A DNA stretch of 34,362 nucleotides from the NCBI GenBank assembly GCA_016926155.1, contig JAFGPC010000217.1:1-34362 (forward strand), written 5' to 3'. The stretch is from Sedimentisphaerales bacterium. Lineage in GTDB: Bacteria; Planctomycetota; Phycisphaerae; Sedimentisphaerales; Anaerohalosphaeraceae. The notes under the pieces are model-generated. The model saw only the letters and a program-made list of their open reading frames with translations. It was not told the origin of the DNA and made no database searches. A program made the position numbers and the translations under genes. Positions 1-9,090 of this stretch are shown piece after piece (the first letter of the stretch is position 1; every line of letters starts with the position of its first letter).

Positions 1-651
1 CGGTATGAGAAGGAAAGCCTCTCCAGTGGCTATGACTTTGTCCTGCTGGCCGAGACCACAGAAGAGGAAGCCAACAGCGCTCCCCAGGTCGGTCCGGTGC
101 TCCTGACGGAGATTATGTACCGTCCCGGCTCAACCAACGACGGCGGAGAGTATCTCGAACTGCATAATATCACGGATCAGCCGGTGTTCCTGCAGGAGCT
201 GGTGACCACCCAGCTCAGTGATGATCCGTTCGATTTGTCGTATGAGCTGGTGCCTTGGCAGTTTACTAACGGGATTGAGTATGTCTTCCCGGCCAATACA
301 ACCATCCCCGCCGGTGGGTATCTGATCGTGGCCGAGGATCCGACGGACTTTACGGCGTGGTACGGGGCGCTGGGGGTCACGGTATTGGGCCCGTTTGCCA
401 ATGATACCAATTTGAGTAATGGCGGTGAACGGGTGACGTTGTCGCGTCCGGGGGACCAGGAGTGGCAGAAGGAGCGGTATTACATCCGGGTGGATTCGGT
501 GGACTACAACGATACGGCTCCCTGGCCGGCGGCGGCCGACGGGACGGGCGCCAGCCTGCAGCATGCCCATCCGACCGCGACCGAGCCGACGCTGTTGTAC
601 GGCAATGACCCGGCCAACTGGACAGCCGATGATCCCCAGCCGGGACAGTAG
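1..651 (+). CDS. Lamin-tail-domain protein, C-terminal part (5' end outside window)
   Basis: The reading frame is open from the first base of the window, so the N-terminus is missing. The visible 216 residues contain a lamin tail domain (LTD): the opening LLTEIMYRP, then GGEYLELHN, an aromatic/Pro core (VFPANTTIPAGGYLIVAEDP) and a closing LSNGGERVTLSRPG. LTD modules are beta-sandwich domains common in large secreted planctomycete proteins, often next to CotH or other surface modules. Here the role is unknown, but an extracellular or cell-surface location is likely from family habit. The protein ends about 40 residues after the LTD, with no dockerin or anchor visible. It converges on the dockerin-like gene at 736-2448, with a shared terminator between them. 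The domain call is firm; the function of the whole protein is open. Confidence 0.8.
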   Translation, partial: RYEKESLSSGYDFVLLAETTEEEANSAPQVGPVLLTEIMYRPGSTNDGGEYLELHNITDQPVFLQELVTTQLSDDPFDLSYELVPWQFTNGIEYVFPANTTIPAGGYLIVAEDPTDFTAWYGALGVTVLGPFANDTNLSNGGERVTLSRPGDQEWQKERYYIRVDSVDYNDTAPWPAAADGTGASLQHAHPTATEPTLLYGNDPANWTADDPQPGQ

Positions 652-673
652 ACTCATAGTGCTGAAAACACAT

Positions 674-708
674 AAAAAAGGGCTCTCATTTTCGAGAGCC
701 CTTTTTTT
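674..708. terminator. Bidirectional rho-independent terminator
   Basis: The stem GGGCTCTC (680-687) pairs with GAGAGCCC (694-701) around a 6-base loop. It is flanked by an A-run before and a T-run after, so it can work on both strands. It sits between the convergent LTD gene and dockerin-like gene. Confidence 0.9.
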
Positions 709-735
709 ATTTATCTAGAATGATTTGTATTCGAT

Positions 736-2448
736 TTATGGAGTTACGCTCATTCCATTGTTTAACCAACCACGCGCCAAAACCAAAACATCTTCCATGT
801 TTACAACACAATCACCATTCAAATCGCCATACAGATCCAGTCCGGCACTATTGAAACATCTGGCCTGGTAAAGCCGAATATAATCTATGTTCACTTCGTC
901 CGGCTCCGATTGTTTTACGGTATCATCTCCACCGACTCCGATGATCATTACTGCAATCGCCGAAAGATCAACTCCTTCAAAATCAGCAAGATTGATGTCC
1001 CAATCATTCCATTCATCGGCACGGACGGCATAGTTCTGAGGAATCTCAACTTTAGCATCAACTCCTACCTGGTCCTGAAGGTACACAAACAGAGGTTGTT
1101 CCACATTCTCCTTGCGTCCATGAAACGCCAGGGTTAACGCCTGGATGCCATACGCGGTCCAGTCTTGAGGGCTGTCAAATACACGAGTGAACTCCTGGGT
1201 AAAAGGATCCGTGATGTTCTGGTATTTCAATCGCATGGACTTGTTTCCCTGAGATGCCATGTCTGTATCCAGATAGTTGGAACTGTTGGGATCCGGCGGA
1301 GCACCAACAAAGGAATTCGGGTCCCAAGCGCTCTGCAAAGCTTCATCATCGGCATACGATTCAAAATCATCCACGACAAGACAATCAATCGTCGAAAAAC
1401 TCCAGGTTTGTCCCGTCACAATCCGGCCTTCGGACCCGACTTGATCCACACGCCAATTATAGGTTTGACCGGCCTGTAAAATCCCCGGTGAATAATCTGT
1501 TGAATCCGGCGAGACCATCGTCATTGCGCCGATCGGACCAAACCATAACTGTCGTCCGGTCGCATGAGTCCCTTCAGTCCAATGGAGCGTCGGTTCCAAT
1601 CCTACCCCTTCGGCTCCATCAACAGGTACGGGCGATATGGCGGATGGGCCTACAGAAGTGGAATAAACATCATCAAATGTCGTGAAGTATCCAACCGGAT
1701 CAGCGTGCTCATTTTGTGCAAAAATGCCACTCATTCCATTCAGAAACGGGGCATCATATTCATCCGGATCTTCCCATGGATCATTCCCGGCCGTATCGAT
1801 CATGGGTCCCACCTGAGCCACGAGAGGACCACCCTTATATTCATACAATCGGCCGGTTACATATGTCGGATCTGATCCGAGGATATCCAGTTCCGCATAA
1901 TAACTCCTTCGATGAATGTATCCTGGAACCGCTGCCTGAAAACCCTGTCGCATGATATTCTGGTTCTGAATCACCTTCTCGATATTGATGGATAGATTTA
2001 CAGGTCCATCTTCCCAGTTAATATGCAAGATGTATGCATCTGCCAACAAGAGGACGACTCCTGGTGCGACTTGGACTTCTGTCGTAACAGCCCGGCCGGC
2101 CAGTCCGTGATAATTTATAGACGCCTCACCCGTGACATTCACAATTGCCCCTACGCATACATCCGTGAATACTTCTGGGTCACCAAAACCGATCCCGAAG
2201 GCCGAACCGCTCCCCGGGTCCATCACATCCGTATAGGGCATCGTTTCCTGCAACACAAGGTAATGATTGCCATCCGGTTCTTCCAGAATTTCATGCGTGA
2301 AAGTACCCTGCCAATTGGGGATGGCACCCCATTGCCAGCCGGTCAAATCCCCTTCAAAATCTTCCATCCAGTCGGCTTGTCCTGTTGAAAAGAGAAGGGA
2401 AATTACAGCCACTGAAAGGATCCATGTCTTACCACATCTCGTCACCAT
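736..2448 (-). CDS. Secreted protein with C-terminal dockerin-like EF-hand
   Basis: The 570-residue protein starts with a Sec signal peptide (basic MVTRCGK, hydrophobic ILSVAVISLLFS, likely cleavage near GQA-D). The middle (about 270-350) looks like a fibronectin-type beta-sandwich (PVDGAEGVGLEPTLHW ... YNWRVDQV). It is followed by a carbohydrate-binding-like jellyroll (about 355-530, starting VVDDFESY). The last 30 residues carry a single dockerin-like calcium loop, DLNGDCVVNMEDVLVLARG. Planctomycetes commonly end extracellular proteins with such half-dockerins. No catalytic domain is recognisable, so a binding or surface role is an inference. The start is set by GGAGGA at 2455-2460, seven bases before ATG. 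It has its own promoter near 2590-2622. Confidence 0.8.
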   Translation of the reverse strand: MVTRCGKTWILSVAVISLLFSTGQADWMEDFEGDLTGWQWGAIPNWQGTFTHEILEEPDGNHYLVLQETMPYTDVMDPGSGSAFGIGFGDPEVFTDVCVGAIVNVTGEASINYHGLAGRAVTTEVQVAPGVVLLLADAYILHINWEDGPVNLSINIEKVIQNQNIMRQGFQAAVPGYIHRRSYYAELDILGSDPTYVTGRLYEYKGGPLVAQVGPMIDTAGNDPWEDPDEYDAPFLNGMSGIFAQNEHADPVGYFTTFDDVYSTSVGPSAISPVPVDGAEGVGLEPTLHWTEGTHATGRQLWFGPIGAMTMVSPDSTDYSPGILQAGQTYNWRVDQVGSEGRIVTGQTWSFSTIDCLVVDDFESYADDEALQSAWDPNSFVGAPPDPNSSNYLDTDMASQGNKSMRLKYQNITDPFTQEFTRVFDSPQDWTAYGIQALTLAFHGRKENVEQPLFVYLQDQVGVDAKVEIPQNYAVRADEWNDWDINLADFEGVDLSAIAVMIIGVGGDDTVKQSEPDEVNIDYIRLYQARCFNSAGLDLYGDLNGDCVVNMEDVLVLARGWLNNGMSVTP

Positions 2449-2592
2449 CGTTCTTCCTCCAAAAAAATGGATAGTTCACACAGCGTAGCAGGCATCAAGC
2501 TGTACCAATTTGTATGGACTGGCAGAAGAACTCCGCTAGTAATCTCCAGATGTTCTCCTCTCTGACCGGTTTCCCTCCGTCAGTTCTATTCC

Positions 2593-2622
2593 ATATTACC
2601 TCTTTTAACACGGTTCCGTCAA
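2593..2622 (-). promoter_or_regulatory. Sigma-70-type promoter for the dockerin-like gene
   Basis: On the minus strand TTGACG (2617-2622) is followed after 18 bases by TAATAT (2593-2598). The predicted transcript start is near 2586, giving a leader of about 138 bases before the ATG at 2448. Confidence 0.55.
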
Positions 2623-2631
2623 GCGCCTTCT

Positions 2632-2654
2632 AAAAAAACGCTCCAACAGGACGT
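2632..2654 (-). terminator. Rho-independent terminator candidate after the six-gene sugar operon
   Basis: On the minus strand a short hairpin (ACG-TCC paired with GGA-CGT, one bulged base, loop TGTT; 638-654 in the last three digits) is followed by seven T. It lies seven bases beyond the cupin stop codon. The stem is short, so confidence is moderate. Confidence 0.5.
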
Positions 2655-2660
2655 GAAAAT

Positions 2661-3878
2661 TTACTCAAGAATCAAATCCGGATTGTCGGGACCAAAATGC
2701 TTGAGCATCACTATCGGATCGGTTTTTGATGGATTGGTGATTTTTACACCCTCTTTAGCGGCCTGCTCACTGACAAAGAATTCATCCTGCGTAAGCTGGC
2801 CGTATCGAATCATCGTTGGGGTATCGGTCTCCCAGACACCCATCGTTCCGTGTCCCTGCATCATGATCAATCCATAAGCCCCGGCATCCTTAATAGTCAC
2901 TGTTGCCCCGGGCAGGACGGTCAACTCCTTTGCACTAAAGGCTTTGGATTTGTAACAAATCCAGTTTTCGATATAACCTTGACCTTTCATCTCCTTGAGT
3001 GGTTTGACTGGTTTTGGCCGCATGAAGCGATTGTCCTTGAACTTCGGATCGACATTCAGGTCCCAGTCAATAACTTCCAGCAGCCAATCCACATCATCCA
3101 CACGATTGTCGGGTGTATCTTTCCAGAGCAGTTCGCTGGGCACGATCTGATCCCCGGTCAGCGACTGATACATGGAGAACACATCGGAGGCTTTCTGCGG
3201 TTCATAGGTGCACAGACTTCCGGGCGCGTGCAGCACTCCCGGCGGAACATCCCATCCGGTCCCGACTTCCAGACGGTATGCCTGGCTGATGTTGGTAATC
3301 TTGTTGTCGCCCTTGATAAAGTCTTCCAGGCACTTACGTACTTCCTCCTTCCTCGTTCCCGGTGTCAAACCGAAAAACGTATAGGGAAAATCTCCCCCGT
3401 AATTGTTCACCTGCGGGGGGAAATAGTAAGCTTCCGGCTTGCCTAACTGCCCTGTCAGTTTTGCGTGTTTATCCCGATGATGAATGTGATGCGGCAAAGC
3501 ACCTTTATTATCAAAAAATTTGGAGTACATCGGCCAGCGTTTATGTTCGTTCCATATTCGGTCTCCGATGATCTGGCCCTTGAGTTCTTCAATGGCATTC
3601 CGCAGCAGAACCTGCTCGGTTTTGCCTCCATCTTCGATCACGATAAAACTTAGCCCCTCATTGGGCCCGGTCAACGGACCATTGTCGGCTGGGGTTGTCG
3701 AGGAGAACCAGCGTTCATCGATCCCCCCTCTCTCTCCGCCGAGGGCATAATAATCATCCGGGTGAAGCTTGATGCGCCGTCCCGGTACACAAAACGACCG
3801 CGGCACCCAATTGGGGGCAAGGCGGACGATGCCTTTGCCCTGTTCCATCGCTTTGGCGGCTAACGCTTTATTTGACAT
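2661..3878 (-). CDS. Cupin-fold protein, mannose-6-phosphate-isomerase-like
   Basis: The 405-residue protein has no signal peptide, so it is cytoplasmic. A metal-binding cupin signature is visible: H130-H131-I-H133-H134 with E149 in the stretch KPEAYYFPPQ. A later conserved stretch (WDVPPGVLHAPGS, about 217-229) could supply the fourth ligand. This resembles class I phosphomannose isomerases, but the full ManA pattern is not clear, so an aldose/ketose isomerase or a sugar-binding cupin are both possible. It is the last gene of the six-gene minus-strand unit, 24 bases after the Gfo/Idh gene. The start has AAGGA about 8 bases upstream. Its place with an oxidoreductase and two TIM-barrel epimerase-type enzymes points to sugar or sugar-acid isomerisation. 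The substrate is unknown. Confidence 0.75.
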   Translation of the reverse strand: MSNKALAAKAMEQGKGIVRLAPNWVPRSFCVPGRRIKLHPDDYYALGGERGGIDERWFSSTTPADNGPLTGPNEGLSFIVIEDGGKTEQVLLRNAIEELKGQIIGDRIWNEHKRWPMYSKFFDNKGALPHHIHHRDKHAKLTGQLGKPEAYYFPPQVNNYGGDFPYTFFGLTPGTRKEEVRKCLEDFIKGDNKITNISQAYRLEVGTGWDVPPGVLHAPGSLCTYEPQKASDVFSMYQSLTGDQIVPSELLWKDTPDNRVDDVDWLLEVIDWDLNVDPKFKDNRFMRPKPVKPLKEMKGQGYIENWICYKSKAFSAKELTVLPGATVTIKDAGAYGLIMMQGHGTMGVWETDTPTMIRYGQLTQDEFFVSEQAAKEGVKITNPSKTDPIVMLKHFGPDNPDLILE

Positions 3879-3902
3879 GGTCTTTTTCCTTGTATGTAAA
3901 GG

Positions 3903-5042
3903 TCAGTATTTGACGGTTTCCCATTTCTTGTTGTTCGCCGAGGTCAGAACCGCATCGCACACCGATTGTGTTGCAAGCGCCTCCCGGAAAGTGGGTGAAG
4001 TGGGCTTGCCGGCCGCCATATTTTCCAGAAAATCGGCCACCTGATGGACGAACGTGTGTTCATAACCAATCTGCAATCCCGGAACCCACCACTTGTCCAT
4101 ATACGGCATATCGCCATCGGTTACGTGAACCGATCGCCATCCGCGAACAATGGAATCATCGCGATGGTCAAAGTAGCTGAGCCGGTGCAGATCATGCAGA
4201 TCCCAGGCGATGGAAGCATGCTCGCCATTGATCTCAAAGGTATACAGGGCCTTGTGCCCCCGGGCATAACGTGTCGATTCGAAATTCCCTAATGAACCAT
4301 TATCAAAATGACAGAAGAACGTGCAAGCGTCATCGATACCCACCGGCTCCAACTTACCGGTCTCCGCATGCCTTCGCTCCTTGATAAAGGTCTCCGTCAT
4401 GGCACATACGGAGGTAATGGGACCGTTATGCCACATGGCCGTATCGATACAGTGCGCCAGCAGATCGCCCGTCACACCGGAGCCTGCCGCCTTGACATCC
4501 AGCCGCCATGTTGCCATTCCTCCCTGCGGAACCTGCGAAGAGATCGTCCAGTCCTGCAGGAAATTGGCCCGATAGTGGAAGATCTTTCCCAGACGCCCTT
4601 CGTCGATGAGCTGCTTGGCTAAGGTCACAGCGGGCACACGGCGATAATTAAACGATACCAGATTGGGAACACCGGCCTTTTCCACGGCTTCGACCATCTT
4701 TTGGGCCTGGGTGGTATTTAACGCAAGGGGTTTCTCACAGCAGATCGCCTTGCCTGCTTTGGCCGCCGCTAGAGCAATTTCCGCGTGCAGATTGTTCGGC
4801 ACACAGATGTCTACCACATCAATCTTGTCATCCTCGATCACTTTATGCCAGTCGGTCGTGTAAGATTGATATCCCCAACGTTCAGCAAAGGCCTTGGCCT
4901 TGTCTTCCTCCAAACCGCAAGCCAGTTTCAACACCGGTTCATACGGTAAATCGAAAAAATGAGGCGCTTTACAATATGCATTGGAGTGTGTTCGGCCCAT
5001 GAAGCCGTAACCGATTATTCCGATATTCAGTTTTTTTGCCAT
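3903..5042 (-). CDS. Gfo/Idh/MocA-family NAD(P)-dependent oxidoreductase (cytoplasmic)
   Basis: The N-terminal Rossmann domain shows the dinucleotide motif GIIGYGFMG (residues 8-16). The family EKP motif follows (CCEKPLAL, near residue 105), and the C-terminal sugar-binding domain carries the G-D-x3-H signature in [10 protein letters not shown]. These enzymes oxidise or reduce a hydroxyl of sugars, inositols or glycosides using NAD(P). The start is placed at MAKKLN (5042) because GGAGG lies five bases upstream; an in-frame ATG 18 bases further up has no such site. It has no signal peptide, unlike the paralogue at 9091-10377. It lies 41 bases after the sugar isomerase-like gene and 24 before the cupin, in the same operon. 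The substrate cannot be told from sequence. Confidence 0.9.
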   Translation of the reverse strand: MAKKLNIGIIGYGFMGRTHSNAYCKAPHFFDLPYEPVLKLACGLEEDKAKAFAERWGYQSYTTDWHKVIEDDKIDVVDICVPNNLHAEIALAAAKAGKAICCEKPLALNTTQAQKMVEAVEKAGVPNLVSFNYRRVPAVTLAKQLIDEGRLGKIFHYRANFLQDWTISSQVPQGGMATWRLDVKAAGSGVTGDLLAHCIDTAMWHNGPITSVCAMTETFIKERRHAETGKLEPVGIDDACTFFCHFDNGSLGNFESTRYARGHKALYTFEINGEHASIAWDLHDLHRLSYFDHRDDSIVRGWRSVHVTDGDMPYMDKWWVPGLQIGYEHTFVHQVADFLENMAAGKPTSPTFREALATQSVCDAVLTSANNKKWETVKY

Positions 5043-5083
5043 ACTTTCCTCCCTGATCACGGGTTTTGATTACTCATCAGGAA

Positions 5084-5980
5084 TTAACCGTATTTTTTAT
5101 TCAATTCATCAACTGCCTGCTTGCATTTGGCCGTCACCGGCCAGGCATCCGGCCAGAAGCATAGATCGATAGTCCACCAGTTATGGCCCATATCATTGCG
5201 GTTCAACTCCGGAATCAGTTCATCGAAATCGACTTTGCCTTCACCAAAAGGAGCGTGCGTACTGGTCTCGTCGTCGTGCAATGTACCATCTGAATCTATG
5301 ACATGAATGTGATTAATTTTACCCCGCAGTTTCCGAGCCAATTCCAGGACGCCTCCGGGCAATGTTTCCTTCTTACCGGGCTGGCGAGCGCCTTCGACAG
5401 CCACCATATAGCCATGACAGGCATCGAACATCACCCCAAAATTGTCGTGATTGACTTCGTCCAGAATGCGAAAGATATCCGATGGCTTGTTAAACGCAAA
5501 ACCGGGCTCGAATTCCCAAGTCAGACGTACACCTGCATCAGCCGCCTCGTCCGCACAAATTTTCCATGTATCGACGACGCGCTTACGAGCCGTTTCCGGA
5601 TCGATTTTATCAAAGATGGTCGGAGGCTGGACAGTGTCCACGCGTATCGCAGGAATATCCATGTCCTGACAGAATTGCAGGTTTTTGCGAAACTCGTCGA
5701 TATAGGGTGCGCTGTCGGCCGTATCAATCAAATGCTGGGACCATAGATTCGCCGCCAGCCCTGAAAAACCCAGACCTTTGGAAGCAAGCTGCTGCTTGCA
5801 GGCCTGCCGCTGCTCTTTGGTTGCCAGATCGTCTGGATTCGGATGGGGAGGAAATCCTCCCAGTTCCACACCGTCAAAACCCAAGTCGCTGAGTTTTTCG
5901 ATGACATCCTCCCATGCAACCGGATTATCGGCATAGGGGCCGATTGCATACGCCCAGCTTCCAATCGAAATCTTCTTCAT
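5084..5980 (-). CDS. Sugar phosphate isomerase/epimerase-type TIM barrel (AP endonuclease family 2 fold)
   Basis: The 298-residue protein belongs to the xylose-isomerase-like TIM-barrel superfamily that includes IolE, IolI, hydroxypyruvate isomerase and several epimerases. Candidate metal-site residues are E156 (or E158) in TWEFEPG, D186 in VMFDACHGY, and H224/H226 in NHIHVIDSDG. The last canonical Glu is not obvious: the corresponding strand reads WWTIDLCFW, so an Asp may replace it. That departs from the epimerase at 6066-6917 and suggests a different reaction, perhaps a dehydratase or lyase. It has no signal peptide. The start has GGAG seven bases upstream. It lies 85 bases from the preceding epimerase gene and 41 from the next oxidoreductase. 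Confidence 0.85.
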   Translation of the reverse strand: MKKISIGSWAYAIGPYADNPVAWEDVIEKLSDLGFDGVELGGFPPHPNPDDLATKEQRQACKQQLASKGLGFSGLAANLWSQHLIDTADSAPYIDEFRKNLQFCQDMDIPAIRVDTVQPPTIFDKIDPETARKRVVDTWKICADEAADAGVRLTWEFEPGFAFNKPSDIFRILDEVNHDNFGVMFDACHGYMVAVEGARQPGKKETLPGGVLELARKLRGKINHIHVIDSDGTLHDDETSTHAPFGEGKVDFDELIPELNRNDMGHNWWTIDLCFWPDAWPVTAKCKQAVDELNKKYG

Positions 5981-6065
5981 GATCTGTCTCCGTATCCTTT
6001 ATCATAATTCTTCATTGATTCGCAAATCGACATTCCTTTCCATTGCGGGGAAAACTAGAATTTCC

Positions 6066-6917
6066 TTATGCGGCCGCATCCCAACCTTCCCGGATTGTCT
6101 TATAGCCAACTTGATACACCTCCTCCGGACCAGCCGAAATATCGCGCCAAATCTTCGTCGTCGCCGCCAGGTCCGGCATGGTCCGCCCAAAGGCTTCAAT
6201 GGTCAGCCAGCCGTCATAGCCGCCCCGTCGTAAGACCCGGAATGTCTCGGCCAGGGGAATGTGGCCTCGTCCGGGCGTACCTCGATCATTCGAAGAGATG
6301 TGTACATGCCGCAGCATATCGATATTGTTCGTGATGCAGCCAACCGGATCTTTTTCTTCGATGTTGCCATGAAACGTATCATACATAACACCAAAGAAAG
6401 GATGGTCCACCCGACGGGCATGGGCGGTGATATCGTCTAAGGTATTCATGAAATAACACTCAAACCGGTTCAGGCTTTCAACCGCCAGTATAACCTTAGC
6501 TTGTTGTGCATAGTCCGCTACAATCCGATGTACCTCCATTGCCCGATCCTTCTCGGCCTGCGTCGGTCCGGTCCCGGTGAATACCCCCAAAGGTTGATAC
6601 AAAGGCCCGCAAAGCACTTCGGCATCTAATGCTGCACAGCAATCGATGACATGTTTGAGATAATCAACCGCCCCCTGACGATGGGTCTCTTCAGGACTGA
6701 TCGGATTATGCTCTTCGTCGGGGATCACGGTGACTACCGTACAGCCCATTCCCTGATCCTTGATTGCTTTTCCTACTCGCTTGTAGTGAGAAACCTCCCC
6801 GCCAAAGATGGGAATTTCCACGCCGTCATAACCGGTTTGACGAATCCTGGAAAAATACGGAAAATATTCCGCCGTTACATGCGGCGTCCACAACAGCAAG
6901 TTGATTCCGATCTTCAT
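6066..6917 (-). CDS. D-psicose/D-tagatose 3-epimerase-family enzyme
   Basis: The 283-residue TIM barrel shows the full catalytic set of ketose 3-epimerases: E147 (AVESLNRFE), D180 (VMYDTFH), H206 (HVHISSNDRG), R212 and E241 (TIEAFG). Spacings between the four metal ligands (33, 26 and 35 residues) equal those of Pseudomonas cichorii D-tagatose 3-epimerase (E152, D185, H211, E246). The family epimerises free ketohexoses at C3 using Mn2+ or Co2+; some relatives act on 3-keto acids or erythrulose-type sugars. It is cytoplasmic, with no signal peptide. It is third in the six-gene operon, 42 bases after the HEAT-repeat gene. The fold and catalytic site are firm; the exact substrate is an inference. 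Confidence 0.87.
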   Translation of the reverse strand: MKIGINLLLWTPHVTAEYFPYFSRIRQTGYDGVEIPIFGGEVSHYKRVGKAIKDQGMGCTVVTVIPDEEHNPISPEETHRQGAVDYLKHVIDCCAALDAEVLCGPLYQPLGVFTGTGPTQAEKDRAMEVHRIVADYAQQAKVILAVESLNRFECYFMNTLDDITAHARRVDHPFFGVMYDTFHGNIEEKDPVGCITNNIDMLRHVHISSNDRGTPGRGHIPLAETFRVLRRGGYDGWLTIEAFGRTMPDLAATTKIWRDISAGPEEVYQVGYKTIREGWDAAA

Positions 6918-6959
6918 ATTAGCCCCCTACCCTGGGTTCCATTTTCAACACCGGCGTTT

Positions 6960-9041
6960 CTACGTTCCGGCACGTTTCAAAATCGCTTCGGCTTGTTTAG
7001 CAAGTTCGCCACTCTGGACCACCGTAAGCACCTTTTGCATCACCGCTTTTACACGGGATTTATATTCGGCTTCCGTAAGCGCATCTGCAATCCTGACAGA
7101 TGCCAGAGCCGCCTCCTGCGCCACGGCGGCATTATCCAGAAAACCAGCCGCCATGTCCAGTGCTTCCATACAATTCAATGTACTTAAAACCGACAGGACT
7201 AACCTCTGATCCTGCAAGCGCGTCACATATTTTCGGACAGAGATCATCATGGTAACGGTATCAGAACAGCTTCGATCTGATGGAACCTGCAAGAGACGTA
7301 AATACCCCCGCAAAGCGAGGATGCGGGTTGTTTCTTCATCCGTCTTATCCATCAATTCGAATAATTTGGGTAAAGCAACAGGATCCGACCATTGGCTCAA
7401 CTCACGAATGGCGGTGTCACGAATTTCGACATCCGGATTCCAGCACAGCATCGTTAGAAACTCGAGGGCCTTTTCACTCCCAATCCCGCCCAGAACACGG
7501 AGGAGCGAAAGGCAGACAGGCTTCCGGGTCTCTTCAGGTAGATTCATGGCAACGGATGCGGTCTGAACGAGTTTGCTATTTTCCGATACATCCCCCTTTT
7601 TCGCAATGGCGATAATCATCCGTTCGGCTTCGGTCGCGGTTTCGGCATTGTAATTCCAGAGAAATACCTGAAGAATATCCTTGAGTTTATCCTCCTCGGC
7701 CAGACGGGCAAGAGCCTTATAGGCCGCTTTTTGAACGATTGCATTACCCTCTTCAGCCGCTTTCAGAATTGCATCCACCGCTTCTGTTGCCTGACGATCA
7801 CTGAGAATTTCGATCAGATCAGCTTTTGTCTGATTTTGTGCAGCCTGCATTTCGGTAAGAATTACGGAATTGATCGAATCACCCTTCAACTGTCGCAAGG
7901 AGACCAACGCCACTTGTCGATCCCCCTCTGTTCCCGATAGTGCTTTTATCAGAACCGGCACAGAAGAAACATCACCCACTTTCCCCAATGCGGTCAAGGC
8001 CGCCACACGAACACTGGAATCCGAACTTTCAGTCTTCTTTGCTATAGAGGTACGTACCAGCTTGGGTTCTCTTACAGTGAGAGCTTCAATCAGCAGAGCC
8101 TGATCTCCGGAAGAAAGACTTTCCAGCCCAGTCAGCATCTGCAGAGTAACCAGGCGACCGGGCATCAAATGCAATCCGGAAATTGCTGCAGCTCGTAAAC
8201 GAGCATTGTCTCCCCGAATAACTTGGATGATTTCCTCGGGAATGCTTTCCCCCCCGGACTGCAGCATTCCCATCACGCCTGCCTGGCGCACCCATATCGG
8301 TTCGTTCGGCGCCAACAGCTCTTTATATATCGCAACGGCCTCCTTTTTTTGCGATTGCAGGAGTAGTCGCTGGGCACATTGCAAATAGGATTGTGTGATT
8401 TGATCTTTGATATCGGCCTTCGCCTTGCCACGGGCTTCTTTGAGAAATTGCGCAGCAGGAATTGTACCGAGCTTGCCCAGGGCGACAACAGCAGCCTGCC
8501 CCAGCTTAGCATCCTTGCCACGCGCCAATTCTATCAAGAACGGAAAGTTATCCCGATTGCGGCGCTCCCCAAGCAGATTTATAATACGGATTTTATCTTC
8601 CGGATCGACCAGGGGCAATACATCCCGTAAGACTGCATCGGTTTGTGGGGATGGATTGCTGCGCAGGGCATAACAGGCCATTTCACACGTTTCAGGTCGC
8701 TTCAGCATGTCTCCCAGCACTGGTATGGATCGTTCGGATCCGATGATCCAAAGCTGATGACAGGCAAATCGTTTTGCCGAAAGGGTCGCCTGCTCAGATT
8801 GCAGCAGTTTCAAGAGTTGCTCTTCCATATACGCGATCATCTGGGGCTCGGTGCTTCCATATCGAATGATTCCTTCGATGGATCGTATTGTGGCAGGATC
8901 GTTTTGATATTCATAGTTATTGAGCTGTTCGACCAATCGATCCACATCCCCTTTGGAATAAGTCTGAGCCGCATGACATATTGTCAGGTTGAAAAATACT
9001 ATTCCAACTGTCAGAGTCAACGTTATATACCTTCGTCTCAT
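6960..9041 (-). CDS. Exported HEAT-repeat protein
   Basis: The 693-residue protein begins with a Sec signal peptide (MRRRY, then hydrophobic ITLTLTVGIVFFNLTI, cleavage near CHA-A). The rest is made of about 15 helical HEAT/PBS-like repeats, seen as recurring patterns such as VRVAALTALGKVGDVSSVPVLIKA and LGQAAVVALGKLGTIPAAQF. Such alpha-solenoids act as protein-binding scaffolds and have no catalytic role by themselves. It lies between an exported oxidoreductase and cytoplasmic epimerases within one transcription unit, so a scaffolding role for periplasmic sugar oxidation is possible but unproven. The start is supported by GAGGTG about seven bases upstream. It is 49 bases from the upstream gene and 42 from the downstream one. 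Confidence 0.85.
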   Translation of the reverse strand: MRRRYITLTLTVGIVFFNLTICHAAQTYSKGDVDRLVEQLNNYEYQNDPATIRSIEGIIRYGSTEPQMIAYMEEQLLKLLQSEQATLSAKRFACHQLWIIGSERSIPVLGDMLKRPETCEMACYALRSNPSPQTDAVLRDVLPLVDPEDKIRIINLLGERRNRDNFPFLIELARGKDAKLGQAAVVALGKLGTIPAAQFLKEARGKAKADIKDQITQSYLQCAQRLLLQSQKKEAVAIYKELLAPNEPIWVRQAGVMGMLQSGGESIPEEIIQVIRGDNARLRAAAISGLHLMPGRLVTLQMLTGLESLSSGDQALLIEALTVREPKLVRTSIAKKTESSDSSVRVAALTALGKVGDVSSVPVLIKALSGTEGDRQVALVSLRQLKGDSINSVILTEMQAAQNQTKADLIEILSDRQATEAVDAILKAAEEGNAIVQKAAYKALARLAEEDKLKDILQVFLWNYNAETATEAERMIIAIAKKGDVSENSKLVQTASVAMNLPEETRKPVCLSLLRVLGGIGSEKALEFLTMLCWNPDVEIRDTAIRELSQWSDPVALPKLFELMDKTDEETTRILALRGYLRLLQVPSDRSCSDTVTMMISVRKYVTRLQDQRLVLSVLSTLNCMEALDMAAGFLDNAAVAQEAALASVRIADALTEAEYKSRVKAVMQKVLTVVQSGELAKQAEAILKRAGT

Positions 9042-9090
9042 CTTCTCACCTCGATCTCGATGAATAGTGCTCTCCGAACTTCCAAGTGAC

